Assembly: GCF_000196795.1 (NCBI RefSeq)
Contig: NC_014259.1
Span: 2,666,001 to 2,730,000, forward strand
DNA: 64,000 bases
Origin: Acinetobacter oleivorans DR1
GTDB lineage: Bacteria > Pseudomonadota > Gammaproteobacteria > Pseudomonadales > Moraxellaceae
Direction of reading: 5' to 3'
Shown here: positions 8,807 through 15,221 of the stretch, piece by piece
Position numbering within the stretch: position 1 is the stretch's first letter
How the letters are laid out: every line of letters starts with the position of its first letter
Position numbers and translations under genes: made by a program
The notes under the pieces: model-generated
Seen by the model: only the letters and a program-made list of their open reading frames with translations
Told to the model about the DNA's origin: nothing
Databases searched by the model: none

Positions 8807-9182
8807 AAGTAGATGTATGGATGAACTGCTGCATCAATTTCTATAAATAGGAAATTTAAGAACTTAACAACAAAAACAAAAGCCGACTCGTTAAAGTCAG
8901 CTGAATACTACAGTTTGAGAAAATTGCTTAAATAGTTCTTGTTCGTGGCAATCTTCTATCTATTTTCTTTTTCTAAAATTAATTTAACCCTTAATTATGA
9001 CTATTTGATTAAAAAGAAATCAAAAAACTTAGATAAAAAGTAAAATAAATCACCATACATTAAATTAGTGTAATTCAAATCACATTTATTAAAGGTAATG
9101 TATATCAACTAGATCTTTAGAAGTTTTCTAAAGTTTAGTATGCTAAAAATAACTTACTAATTAATAGAAAATAATCAATCCA
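8807..9182. other. Intergenic stretch with an orphan minus-strand terminator-like hairpin
   Basis: No convincing gene. At 8867-8902 the minus strand reads AGC-T-GACT ... AGTC-G-GCT followed by TTTTGTTTTTG, a terminator shape with one mismatch, yet there is no minus-strand gene upstream of it before 9471. The rest is AT-rich and probably contains the promoter of the gene at 9183. Confidence 0.45.
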
Positions 9183-9416
9183 ATGGAACATCAGAGTTTG
9201 TTAAAGGAATTAAATTCACTTATTGAATATTATTCCAAAAGAACAGATTGTCCGCCTACCCGAATCCGCATAGGTTACAGAGCCTATGCAAAACTCATGC
9301 AAAATCCAAAATTTGCTGATGAAGTATCAAACTCTGCTTTAGACCCAAACAAACGTAAATATAGAAAGATGAAAATCAAAGTCACAAAAGACGACGATCA
9401 GCTTGAACTCGAATAA
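9183..9416 (+). CDS. Hypothetical protein, 77 aa
   Basis: Small soluble, highly charged protein, not assigned to a family. It starts MEHQSLLKELNSLIEYY, has a central basic stretch (PPTRIRIGYRAYAKLMQ) and ends in an acidic tail. The central IRIGYRAYAKLM segment looks like a short helix-strand unit. It has its own terminator three bases after the stop and no operon partner. Confidence 0.65.
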   Translation: MEHQSLLKELNSLIEYYSKRTDCPPTRIRIGYRAYAKLMQNPKFADEVSNSALDPNKRKYRKMKIKVTKDDDQLELE

Positions 9417-9418
9417 AT

Positions 9419-9445
9419 AAAAAGCCCAGTTACGGGCTTTTTTCC
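9419..9445 (+). terminator. Terminator of the 77-aa gene
   Basis: AAAAAGCCC-agttac-GGGCTTTTTT, overlapping the region right after the stop codon. Confidence 0.88.
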
Positions 9446-9470
9446 TTTTAGAAAGTGTTTGAATTTATCA

Positions 9471-10025
9471 CTAAGACAGCATTATAAAAAAATACTCGAG
9501 TAGCTTGTCTCGCTCATCTACACTGTTTTTACTCAAAAGTTGAACCATTGCTCCATCAATCACAAATAAAAACATGTGGGCGTCTTTCATTGAAGCCGTA
9601 GTTTTGACGGTTAAAAGTAGTTTATAAACTTCGTTGATGAGCCAAGTTCTATACTCAATCACCACGCTGTAGGCTTTTGGGTAGAGCTTTTCAATTTCAA
9701 AAATTGCTTTAAAGAGTAAACGATAAAAGCCATTTAAATCGGTATGTAGAAGGTAAATCTGTTTGAGTTTATCAAGCACCATTTCTTCACGGTAAGATTT
9801 GAGAATTGAAAATACTTTTACTTTGAGCGCATCTTTTTGAAAAGTGAGGCACATCTCGATGAGTCGTGCTTTTGAGTGAAAGTCGTTATAGAAAGTAGCT
9901 TTGGGAATTTTGGCTTCTGCAATAATCCGGTCGACACCGACTTTATGAAAACCATCTTGATTAAATAAATCTTTTGCTACGTGAAGCACGCGCAGTGCTC
10001 TAAATGAAGATTCTAAATTTTTCAT
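9471..10025 (-). CDS. TetR-family regulator, C4-linked paralogue 1
   Basis: 184-residue TetR/AcrR regulator. The N-terminal helix-turn-helix is FNQDGFHKVGVDRIIAEAKIPKATFYNDFHSKARLIEM (about residues 21-58). The C-terminal ligand domain contains KAIFEIEKLYPKAY and DAHMFLFVIDGAMVQLL. It is clearly paralogous to the regulator at 34203-34757, with which it shares most of the HTH and C-terminal motifs and the same length. The ATG at 10025 aligns with the second copy's start. Upstream lie about 175 bp, a 30-codon ORF and a C4-like RNA, and the same order recurs in the second copy. Its target is unknown; autoregulation of the module is plausible. Confidence 0.9.
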   Translation of the reverse strand: MKNLESSFRALRVLHVAKDLFNQDGFHKVGVDRIIAEAKIPKATFYNDFHSKARLIEMCLTFQKDALKVKVFSILKSYREEMVLDKLKQIYLLHTDLNGFYRLLFKAIFEIEKLYPKAYSVVIEYRTWLINEVYKLLLTVKTTASMKDAHMFLFVIDGAMVQLLSKNSVDERDKLLEYFFIMLS

Positions 10026-10199
10026 GTATACCGCTTAAAATAATTTTTTGTTGTATGTAAAAGAGATAGAAATACCGTCACTCTTAAAATGAGTGCTAAA
10101 AACAGGCATGCAAAAGTGGCACTAAAGGTGTGCTCACCTATCTCGGTTTTATTGTTGCTATGATTTTTGAGTCGTAACGATTCTTAAGGTGTAGAAAAC

Positions 10200-10292
10200 C
10201 TAGAGTCGATTAAACCTATTTATAAACTGTTTAAACGGCATAAATAGAGAGACTTTGGCAAAGGCCAAAAATTGAGAAGAATTAGTACGCAT
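10200..10292 (-). CDS. Small ORF of 30 codons between C4 RNA and TetR (copy 1)
   Basis: The ATG at 10292 is preceded by AAAGGAG with a 6-base spacer, an excellent ribosome binding site. The product starts MRTNSSQFLAFAKVSLFMPF and is partly hydrophobic. The AFAK segment is shared with the corresponding ORF in the second module. The setting (C4 RNA, then a small ORF with a strong SD) resembles the P1/P7 immunity locus, where C4 controls icd/ant. Translation is inferred from the SD and the conservation only. Confidence 0.5.
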   Translation of the reverse strand: MRTNSSQFLAFAKVSLFMPFKQFINRFNRL

Positions 10293-10343
10293 AGCGGACT
10301 CCTTTGTTAACAAAAGAAATCCTACCGATCACTGCTAAATGAT

Positions 10344-10422
10344 GGTGGCAGGACGAAAGAGGGTTAGCAGACTGGCAACAAAGAAACCAGCACACCCGAA
10401 GGTGTCCCCCTTCCGCCCTACC
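10344..10422 (-). ncRNA. C4-like antisense RNA, copy 1
   Basis: Minus-strand transcript. A long closing helix pairs GGTAGGGCGGAAGGGG with CCTCTTTCGTCCTGCC (with G-U pairs). It encloses an ACACC-TTCG-GGTGT hairpin with a cUUCGg tetraloop, which fixes the strand, and a CTGG...CCAG hairpin followed by TCTGC. This is the arrangement of phage P1/P7 C4 antisense RNA. The loop of the second hairpin (minus strand of 10377-10386) can pair over 10 bases, two of them G-U, with the SD region of the small ORF (10299-10308). After the core, TCCTGCC can alternatively pair with GGTAGGA followed by TTTCTTTT, a possible terminator or attenuator. Confidence 0.72.
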
Positions 10423-10492
10423 GTAGAGAAAAAGGGGGCGAACGAGTTCACGATACACAAAACTAGGTTTCGAATATCGTCTTTGTTAAATA

Positions 10493-10527
10493 GGGTCTGC
10501 TAAAACCCGCTAGCAATGTAGGCTAGC
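10493..10527 (-). ncRNA. 5' leader domain of the C4 transcript, two hairpins (copy 1)
   Basis: From the predicted transcript start the minus strand folds GCTAGC-cTacattT-type hairpin (10509-10527), then GGGT-TTTAGCAG-ACCC (10493-10508). The second module has the same two hairpins with compensating changes (CTGGC/GCCAG and CGGT/ACCG), while the loop GCAGA is retained. The isolated third copy lacks this domain. Confidence 0.5.
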
Positions 10528-10533
10528 CCGCAA

Positions 10534-10562
10534 AGGATAGTATTCGCTTTTGTTGTCGTCAA
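10534..10562 (-). promoter_or_regulatory. Sigma-70 promoter of C4 module 1
   Basis: TTGACG (10557-10562), 17-bp spacer, TATCCT (10534-10539) on the minus strand. Identical architecture occurs at both other C4 copies. Upstream of -35 a stretch (AATACGATTGTCATTTC) is shared exactly with module 2, which may be an operator. Confidence 0.78.
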
Positions 10563-10739
10563 GCGTGTGAAATGACAATCGTATTAAAGTAGAGCGGTTG
10601 GGTTCTAAATTATTTTCAAGTTTTAAAGATTAAAAAAACTAATTAAATATTGATATTTAGTATCTGTTTGTCTAGTTATAAAAATTAAATACAAACTCAG
10701 GAGTGAATATAATCCTACCAATCTCTCCTAAATACTTAT

Positions 10740-10818
10740 GGTAGTAGAACGGAAAAGAGTTAGCAGACTGGTGCCAAAGAGACCAGCACATCCTAAGATG
10801 TCCTCTTTCCGTCCTACC
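10740..10818 (-). ncRNA. C4-like antisense RNA, isolated copy 3
   Basis: The core is GGTAGGACGG ... CCGTTCTAC with the two internal hairpins ACATC-TTAG-GATGT and CTGG...CCAG, then TCTGC. Its predicted transcript start (about 10820) falls directly at the core, because the roughly 100-nt leader domain present in the other copies is absent. No SD-preceded ORF or TetR follows it; downstream is the promoter of copy 1. It may be a free-standing sRNA of the C4-related kind reported for A. baumannii. Confidence 0.65.
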
Positions 10819-10826
10819 AGAAAGAA

Positions 10827-10855
10827 AGGATATTATTCACTTTTCTTGTCGTCAA
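10827..10855 (-). promoter_or_regulatory. Sigma-70 promoter of C4 copy 3
   Basis: TTGACG (10850-10855), 17-bp spacer, TATCCT (10827-10832), minus strand. The GCTTGACG context and an upstream TAATAC are shared with the other copies. Confidence 0.75.
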
Positions 10856-10999
10856 GCATAGAAAATATAGTTTGTATTAAGTTCGAACAGTTGGGAAATA
10901 AAAACTATTACGGTGAAGCAAATACATATAATTTTAATATATTAATTTTTAAAATTATTTTAAAATTCCTTCAATTTATTAAAACTGAAAGAGTAAATC

Positions 11000-11302
11000 A
11001 TGCCTTTTGTGTTACCTCTAATTTGGTATATTCCATATTACTTGTTTTTCAATTTAGTCTTTCTCATTCCTATGTCACTATTAATTTTTATTTTCCAATT
11101 AATATTAGTTTTTTTCTTTGGAGACAATAAAGTTACAACTAATATTTGTATGACATTAGCTTTTTTAGTTCTTATGGTTGAATTCTGGCTAATTTATAGA
11201 GCATCCTATATAAAAACTTTTGAACAACGAAATTTTTTTCAAGCTGCAAAAGACTCATTAATTGAGCTTAAATTAGGTTTGAAGATGATTTTAAAAAAAT
11301 AA
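11000..11302 (+). CDS. Small membrane protein, 100 aa
   Basis: Not assigned to a family. Three hydrophobic stretches (about 5-25, 26-42 and 47-66) are followed by a basic, helical C-terminal tail rich in Lys (FFQAAKDSLIELKLGLKMILKK) that would lie in the cytoplasm. Codon use is AT-rich like the small membrane genes to the right, but it lies on the opposite strand and ends in a strong terminator. GAAAGAG precedes the ATG. An overlapping frame at 10738-11130 is not credible because it runs through the C4 element. Confidence 0.6.
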   Translation: MPFVLPLIWYIPYYLFFNLVFLIPMSLLIFIFQLILVFFFGDNKVTTNICMTLAFLVLMVEFWLIYRASYIKTFEQRNFFQAAKDSLIELKLGLKMILKK

Positions 11303-11347
11303 TGGTAGCTTTTATAATTTTGACTACTCAAAAACTTTATTAATTAA

Positions 11348-11390
11348 AATATTATCTGATTGCATTACGACTTAATCAGATAATATTTTT
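11348..11390 (+). terminator. Terminator of the 100-aa membrane protein gene
   Basis: A 14-bp perfect stem AATATTATCTGATT / AATCAGATAATATT with a 12-base loop, followed by TTT. Its right arm overlaps the end of the ClC remnant. Confidence 0.75.
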
Positions 11391-11423
11391 ACAGCGATAC
11401 AACTCGCAATTTCTAGAAAATAG
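11376..11423 (-). pseudogene. 3'-end remnant of a ClC gene
   Basis: The minus strand encodes LFSRNCELYRCKNII and a stop, in frame with the C-terminus of the intact ClC protein (LFSGNCGLYRRKKLMD). At DNA level 29 of 33 bases match between 11391-11423 and 13718-13750, in direct orientation. It marks the far edge of the small-membrane-protein array that lies 3' of the ClC gene. Confidence 0.75.
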
Positions 11424-11464
11424 ATTTGTACATCGATAAATTGCTTTTCCATTTATATTCCCAA

Positions 11465-11677
11465 TTATTTTTTACTTCTCGGGTCATTAGGACCAAATTG
11501 GCAGGTATCTTTTTGATGATCCCATGCCCCTCCAGAGTCAGCACATGCATCTTTCGTAGCTGCATTGTCAAAGAATTTATTTGCAATAAATTCGATCATA
11601 CCCAATAAGATAACAAACATTAGAAATAGGACAATAAGCCATTTAAGTATTTTTAATATTGTTTTTATTATTTTCAT
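11465..11677 (-). CDS. Small single-span membrane protein with two periplasmic cysteines
   Basis: 70-residue protein. An N-terminal transmembrane segment (IIKTILKILKWLIVLFLMFVILLGMIEF) is followed by a polar tail with CADSGGAWDHQKDTC, two cysteines 14 residues apart that could form a disulfide outside the cytoplasm. The ATG at 11677 is chosen because GGTGA stands six bases before it; a GTG nine bases upstream is less likely. Last gene of the minus-strand array; family unknown. Confidence 0.6.
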   Translation of the reverse strand: MKIIKTILKILKWLIVLFLMFVILLGMIEFIANKFFDNAATKDACADSGGAWDHQKDTCQFGPNDPRSKK

Positions 11678-11719
11678 TTCAATCACCAGATACAGATAGA
11701 ATAATTCAAATTCAATTAC

Positions 11720-12034
11720 TTAAAACTTATTTTCACTACTTAATCTAAGCAAAAAAACACCTACCAATATTCCAACAAAATATGGCCTATAGAAATACAC
11801 CCAATTTTCGTCAGAGATAACCAAAGAAAAGACATTGCCCCATAGCGCGAATAGGAAAACAGAAGCTATTGCAAAAAGCATCGAAACTATTGAAAGGAAA
11901 GGATTAGTTAGAAGGCCTTTAAGAAGTATATAAACTTTATCATATAAAAAGACAAAGACTGGTCTATAGTAGCGCCCAAAAATAGCACCTGAAAAAGCAC
12001 CTAACAAAACGATCATAGGAATGGACTCAATCAT
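11720..12034 (-). CDS. Small membrane protein, 104 aa (array member)
   Basis: Three hydrophobic segments (about 5-22, 45-68 and 85-98) with GAFSGAIFGRYYRPVFVFLYDK near the N-terminus. The GRY motif and the position of the following hydrophobic segments recall the two MSIF proteins of this array (VGRYTIFLI), so it may be a distant paralogue. No known domain recognised. Confidence 0.6.
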   Translation of the reverse strand: MIESIPMIVLLGAFSGAIFGRYYRPVFVFLYDKVYILLKGLLTNPFLSIVSMLFAIASVFLFALWGNVFSLVISDENWVYFYRPYFVGILVGVFLLRLSSENKF

Positions 12035-12112
12035 TTTACTGTTCCAAATGAGAGAAGACTTAGCTCTTTAATACAAATATTAGATTGTCTAAGATTTTTT
12101 AATCTAAACAAT

Positions 12113-12412
12113 TTACATGACATCATGTCGAATAGCCCATGCAACCAAAACTAAAATAAAAGTAATAAGTAAACTTAACGATGAAGATATTAATAAATAC
12201 AGAAGTGCTAAGTGATTAGGACCACCTATAGTAAAAAATTGTGCATTGGTCCAATCTTTAGGAAATAAAATTGCTAAAATAAATAGAGTGATAATAAAAA
12301 ATGATAAAAACCATATTGGCGCTAAATAGCGAAGCTTCCACCGTGCTTTAACTACAAAATAGCCAATGCCATATAAGAATATAAAAAAAATAGCGAGACC
12401 CAATATAGACAT
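12113..12412 (-). CDS. Small membrane protein, 99 aa (MSILG pair, member 1)
   Basis: Starts MSILGLAIFFIFLYGIGYFVVKARWKLRYLAPIWF and has three hydrophobic segments. It ends in VLVAWAIRHDVM. It is a clear paralogue of the neighbouring 12456-12761 product: the same start, the same W-K-RYLA block and the same AWxIR ending. The middle has diverged. Function unknown. Size and three-helix topology resemble small bacteriocin-immunity proteins, an analogy only. Confidence 0.62.
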   Translation of the reverse strand: MSILGLAIFFIFLYGIGYFVVKARWKLRYLAPIWFLSFFIITLFILAILFPKDWTNAQFFTIGGPNHLALLYLLISSSLSLLITFILVLVAWAIRHDVM

Positions 12413-12455
12413 AGTACCTTCTTTTAAATAATAACTTACTTGTCACAACATTAAT

Positions 12456-12761
12456 TTAGAAAACTTTATTACGAATACTCCACACTACAATAACAAGTAG
12501 CAATGTTAACAAGGTTGAAGACATACCTGCCACAAAAAATAAATCTACTGCTCGCCAATTCAAAGATATCCTTCCATCCATAAAGAATTTGATATATCTT
12601 CCTTTACAATAAAGTAGTAATAAAAAACCCAACCAAACAATTATAAATGTTGAAATAAAAGATATAGAAGCCAAATACCGAATCTTCCATTCAGTTTTAG
12701 CTACAAAGCTCCCAACAATATATGAAATTATAAAGAAAATAGCGAAACCTAATATAGACAT
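12456..12761 (-). CDS. Small membrane protein, 101 aa (MSILG pair, member 2)
   Basis: Starts MSILGFAIFFIISYIVGSFVAKTEWKIRYLASISF and ends VVWSIRNKVF. It is a tandem paralogue of 12113-12412 with a different central loop (CKGRYIKFFMDGRISLNW). The 43-bp gap to the next gene suggests one transcript. Divergence concentrated in the loop is what would be expected of specificity regions, but this is inference. Confidence 0.62.
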   Translation of the reverse strand: MSILGFAIFFIISYIVGSFVAKTEWKIRYLASISFISTFIIVWLGFLLLLYCKGRYIKFFMDGRISLNWRAVDLFFVAGMSSTLLTLLLVIVVWSIRNKVF

Positions 12762-12803
12762 AGCACCCTCTTTAAGATTATTTTTATATTAACCACTTAT
12801 CTA

Positions 12804-13115
12804 TCATTTAAAATTATTATCTTCCGGATGAAATCCAAAAAATATTGCTCCGACTATCCATCCAGATAAATATATAAGCTTACCTAGTTCTGTTATTCCA
12901 CCACTAAGAATGTACCACAACATCAATCCTCCTGTTAAATAGATAGAGAAAAAGAGAAAGCAAAAAACAATTGATAATAAAAGAACAAAATATTTATTCA
13001 AAAATTTATTAACAACATATAAAAAAATAGATAAAGAATTTTCAATTAAAAATATAGTATATCTGCCAACAAGCAACCCCACAAAAAAGGTAAGTATCAT
13101 AATAAATATTGACAT
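12804..13115 (-). CDS. Small membrane protein, 103 aa (MSIF pair, member 1)
   Basis: Starts MSIFIMILTFFVGLLVGRYTIFLIENSLSIF. A central hydrophobic stretch precedes YLTGGLMLWYILSGGITELGKLIYLSGW, and the tail is short and acidic. It is nearly collinear with the 13188-13493 product and differs mainly at the C-terminus. The upstream 60-70 bases are also duplicated, so the pair arose by a recent tandem duplication that included its leader. Confidence 0.62.
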   Translation of the reverse strand: MSIFIMILTFFVGLLVGRYTIFLIENSLSIFLYVVNKFLNKYFVLLLSIVFCFLFFSIYLTGGLMLWYILSGGITELGKLIYLSGWIVGAIFFGFHPEDNNFK

Positions 13116-13187
13116 AATTTAAGTTATTCCTTTTTAATATTAGAATAATTTCCAATAAGAAATAGAATTTTATTTGCTTATCATTTT

Positions 13188-13493
13188 TTAAGCATTGTTT
13201 TTAGGTACAAAACCCCATAAACCCGCTCCAACTACCCATCCAAATAAGTATATAAACTTACCAATTTCTGTTATTCCACCACTAAGAATATGCCACAACA
13301 TAAATCCTCCTGTTAAAATTAGAGAAAATAAAATAAAAAACAAAATAGCTAAAAGAAAAAAGACAATGTATTTATTTAAAAATTCATCGACCACAGATAT
13401 AAAAATAGATAAAGACTTTTGAATTAAAAATATAGTGTATCGTCCAACAAGTACACCCACGAAAAAATTAAGTATTAGAATAAATATTGACAC
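13188..13493 (-). CDS. Small membrane protein, 101 aa (MSIF pair, member 2)
   Basis: Starts MSIFILILNFFVGVLVGRYTIFLIQKSLSIF from a GTG codon; the paralogue at 13115 uses ATG at the same place. AAGGAA lies about 11 bases upstream. The segment LTGGFMLWHILSGGITEIGKFIYLFGW is almost identical to its neighbour. It is first in the array, so the promoter should lie in the AT-rich gap 13494-13653. Function unknown. Confidence 0.62.
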   Translation of the reverse strand: MSIFILILNFFVGVLVGRYTIFLIQKSLSIFISVVDEFLNKYIVFFLLAILFFILFSLILTGGFMLWHILSGGITEIGKFIYLFGWVVGAGLWGFVPKNNA

Positions 13494-13653
13494 AGTTTAA
13501 GTTATTCCTTTTTTAATATTAAAATAATTTTCTATTTCTCATTATAGTTCCCAACAAGAAATAGAACTTCATTTCTTTTCATTTGCTTATCAATTTTTAT
13601 TAAGCATTTAATATGCCAATTTTTATTATTGTTATTAAAAAAGAAGATTTAAT

Positions 13654-13686
13654 AGGAGTTAAGCAACCTAAAACTACTCAACTCCT
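13654..13686 (-). terminator. Weak terminator-like hairpin after the ClC gene
   Basis: AGGAGTT / AACTCCT, a 7-bp stem around a 19-base loop, 14 bases past the ClC stop on the minus strand. The following sequence is only moderately T-rich. Confidence 0.4.
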
Positions 13687-13699
13687 TAGAAAGGCTTAA

Positions 13700-14920
13700 T
13701 CAATCCATTAACTTCTTACGGCGATACAACCCACAATTTCCAGAAAATAGCGCTGCCAACAAACAAGTAATAATCGCATACGTGGCAACATTCATTCCAA
13801 ATAGCTCAACAGCTAAAATAATAGACGTTAATGGTGCCTTACTTGCTCCTGAAAACAGACTCACCAAGCCTAAGCCTGCAAGTAATGAAATGGGTAGGTT
13901 TAAAACTGCGCCTAAAGCATTACCTAATGTCGCACCCACATAGAACAACGGTGTAATTTCACCACCTTTAAAACCCGACCCTAAAGTAATTGCAGTAAAA
14001 ACCGTCTTGTTAAAAAAGTCGTAAAACTCAATTGGCACATAAAAAGATGCAATGATTTTATCTGTACCCAAACCGTTGTATTGCTGATGTGCAGTGAACA
14101 AAGTAAGTAGCATAATGACAATACCACCGACCATGGTTCTTAATGGTAAGTAGCGAATGTATTTATAAAAGAGATCACTCGCCAAGTGAATAGCAGCAAT
14201 GAAGAAACGCGCAGCTAAACCAAAGACTAACCCTGCCGCAATTAAGCTCATGAGCACGCCAAAATGAATAGCTGGAAACTCGCTAATCACATAGTAGATG
14301 TGCGGATGAACAATATCGAATAGCTCAGGGATGGTCGATGCAATAAGCGCCGACACAAAACATGGGAAAATGGCTGAGTATCTTAAATTACCTAAAGCAG
14401 TAATTTCTAAACCATAGATTGCACCCGCCAGAGGCAAGCCAAACACCCCTGCAAAGCCCGCACCAATACTGGCAATTAAACAGATTTTTCGGTTATCTTC
14501 CGAGATTTTTAATATATGACTCAAGTGGTCAATTAAAGCTCCTGAAAGCTGAACCGCTGGTGCCTCACGCCCTGCCGAACCACCAAACAACTGAGTTAAA
14601 ATTGAGGTGATAAAAATGATGGGACTCATCCGTTTCGGAATGAAAGACTTCGGCTGGTGAATTTCATCAATCAATAAATGTGTTCCCCGTTCAATCGGTG
14701 AACCATATTTTTTAATGAGATAACCAATGCCAAACCCAATAAAAGGTAGGAAATAGATGAGCCAGTGATGCAGACTTCTGACTTTGTTTGAAATATCAAA
14801 AGCGACAAAAATTAAAGTCGAGGCCAACCCAGCCACGACTCCAATCACAATCGAGATGACGAGCCAATAGACACTGTATTTTAGAATTTGATCATATTCA
14901 GATGAAGGTAGAATTTTCAT
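13700..14920 (-). CDS. ClC-family chloride/anion channel or antiporter
   Basis: 406-residue polytopic membrane protein. The second ClC signature is present as GGSAGREAPAVQL (Glu119 at the gating-glutamate position; GREAP in place of the usual GREGP). The third appears as GSGFKGGEITPLFYVGATLG, followed by GLVSLFSGASKAPLTSIILAVELFG. The first signature (GSGIP) is not recognisable, and the protein is shorter than typical E. coli ClC, so it belongs to a divergent branch. It probably exchanges chloride or another halide for protons. A degraded copy of its 3' end lies at 11376-11423. Confidence 0.88.
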   Translation of the reverse strand: MKILPSSEYDQILKYSVYWLVISIVIGVVAGLASTLIFVAFDISNKVRSLHHWLIYFLPFIGFGIGYLIKKYGSPIERGTHLLIDEIHQPKSFIPKRMSPIIFITSILTQLFGGSAGREAPAVQLSGALIDHLSHILKISEDNRKICLIASIGAGFAGVFGLPLAGAIYGLEITALGNLRYSAIFPCFVSALIASTIPELFDIVHPHIYYVISEFPAIHFGVLMSLIAAGLVFGLAARFFIAAIHLASDLFYKYIRYLPLRTMVGGIVIMLLTLFTAHQQYNGLGTDKIIASFYVPIEFYDFFNKTVFTAITLGSGFKGGEITPLFYVGATLGNALGAVLNLPISLLAGLGLVSLFSGASKAPLTSIILAVELFGMNVATYAIITCLLAALFSGNCGLYRRKKLMD

Positions 14921-15221
14921 TCGCGTTCTTCAATTAGCCTTTAAAATGGATGATAAATTCTCAATTTTTTTATGCAGCCAGCTCATTAAGTGAGAAATGC
15001 TTAAACTGGGCTAAAAATTAAAGCTCGCACAAGCGAGCTTTCAATACAGTGATTAATTTTGATATCACCAAACAGGGCGAAATATCTCATAACCCTTTCT
15101 GGCTTTCAAGTTGAAAATGGTTAACGAGACTGTGAAAATAGCGGACTGAGTTAATAAATAAGCATCTGATTTGACCCAATCAAACTAAAAACAAAATCAG
15201 GCCAAATCATTTATTCAAAAC
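14921..15221. other. Intergenic region, ClC to oxoproline operon
   Basis: No gene. It contains the terminator at 15013-15041 and upstream sequence of the ClC gene. Nothing else recognised. Confidence 0.6.
15013..15041 (-). terminator. Terminator of the 5-oxoproline operon
   Basis: Minus strand AAAGCTCGC-TTGT-GCGAGCTTT followed by AATTTTTA, a 9-bp perfect stem. It lies about 180 bases beyond the last operon stop. Confidence 0.75.

Noticed and set aside
10330..10430. C4 element read on the plus strand
   Set aside because: On the plus strand the tetraloop would be CGAA rather than UUCG, and no promoter is shared; the minus strand has a conserved promoter in all three copies.
10738..11130. 130-codon plus-strand open frame
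   Set aside because: It runs through the C4 copy 3 element and its promoter, lacks an SD, and overlaps the better-supported gene at 11000-11302.
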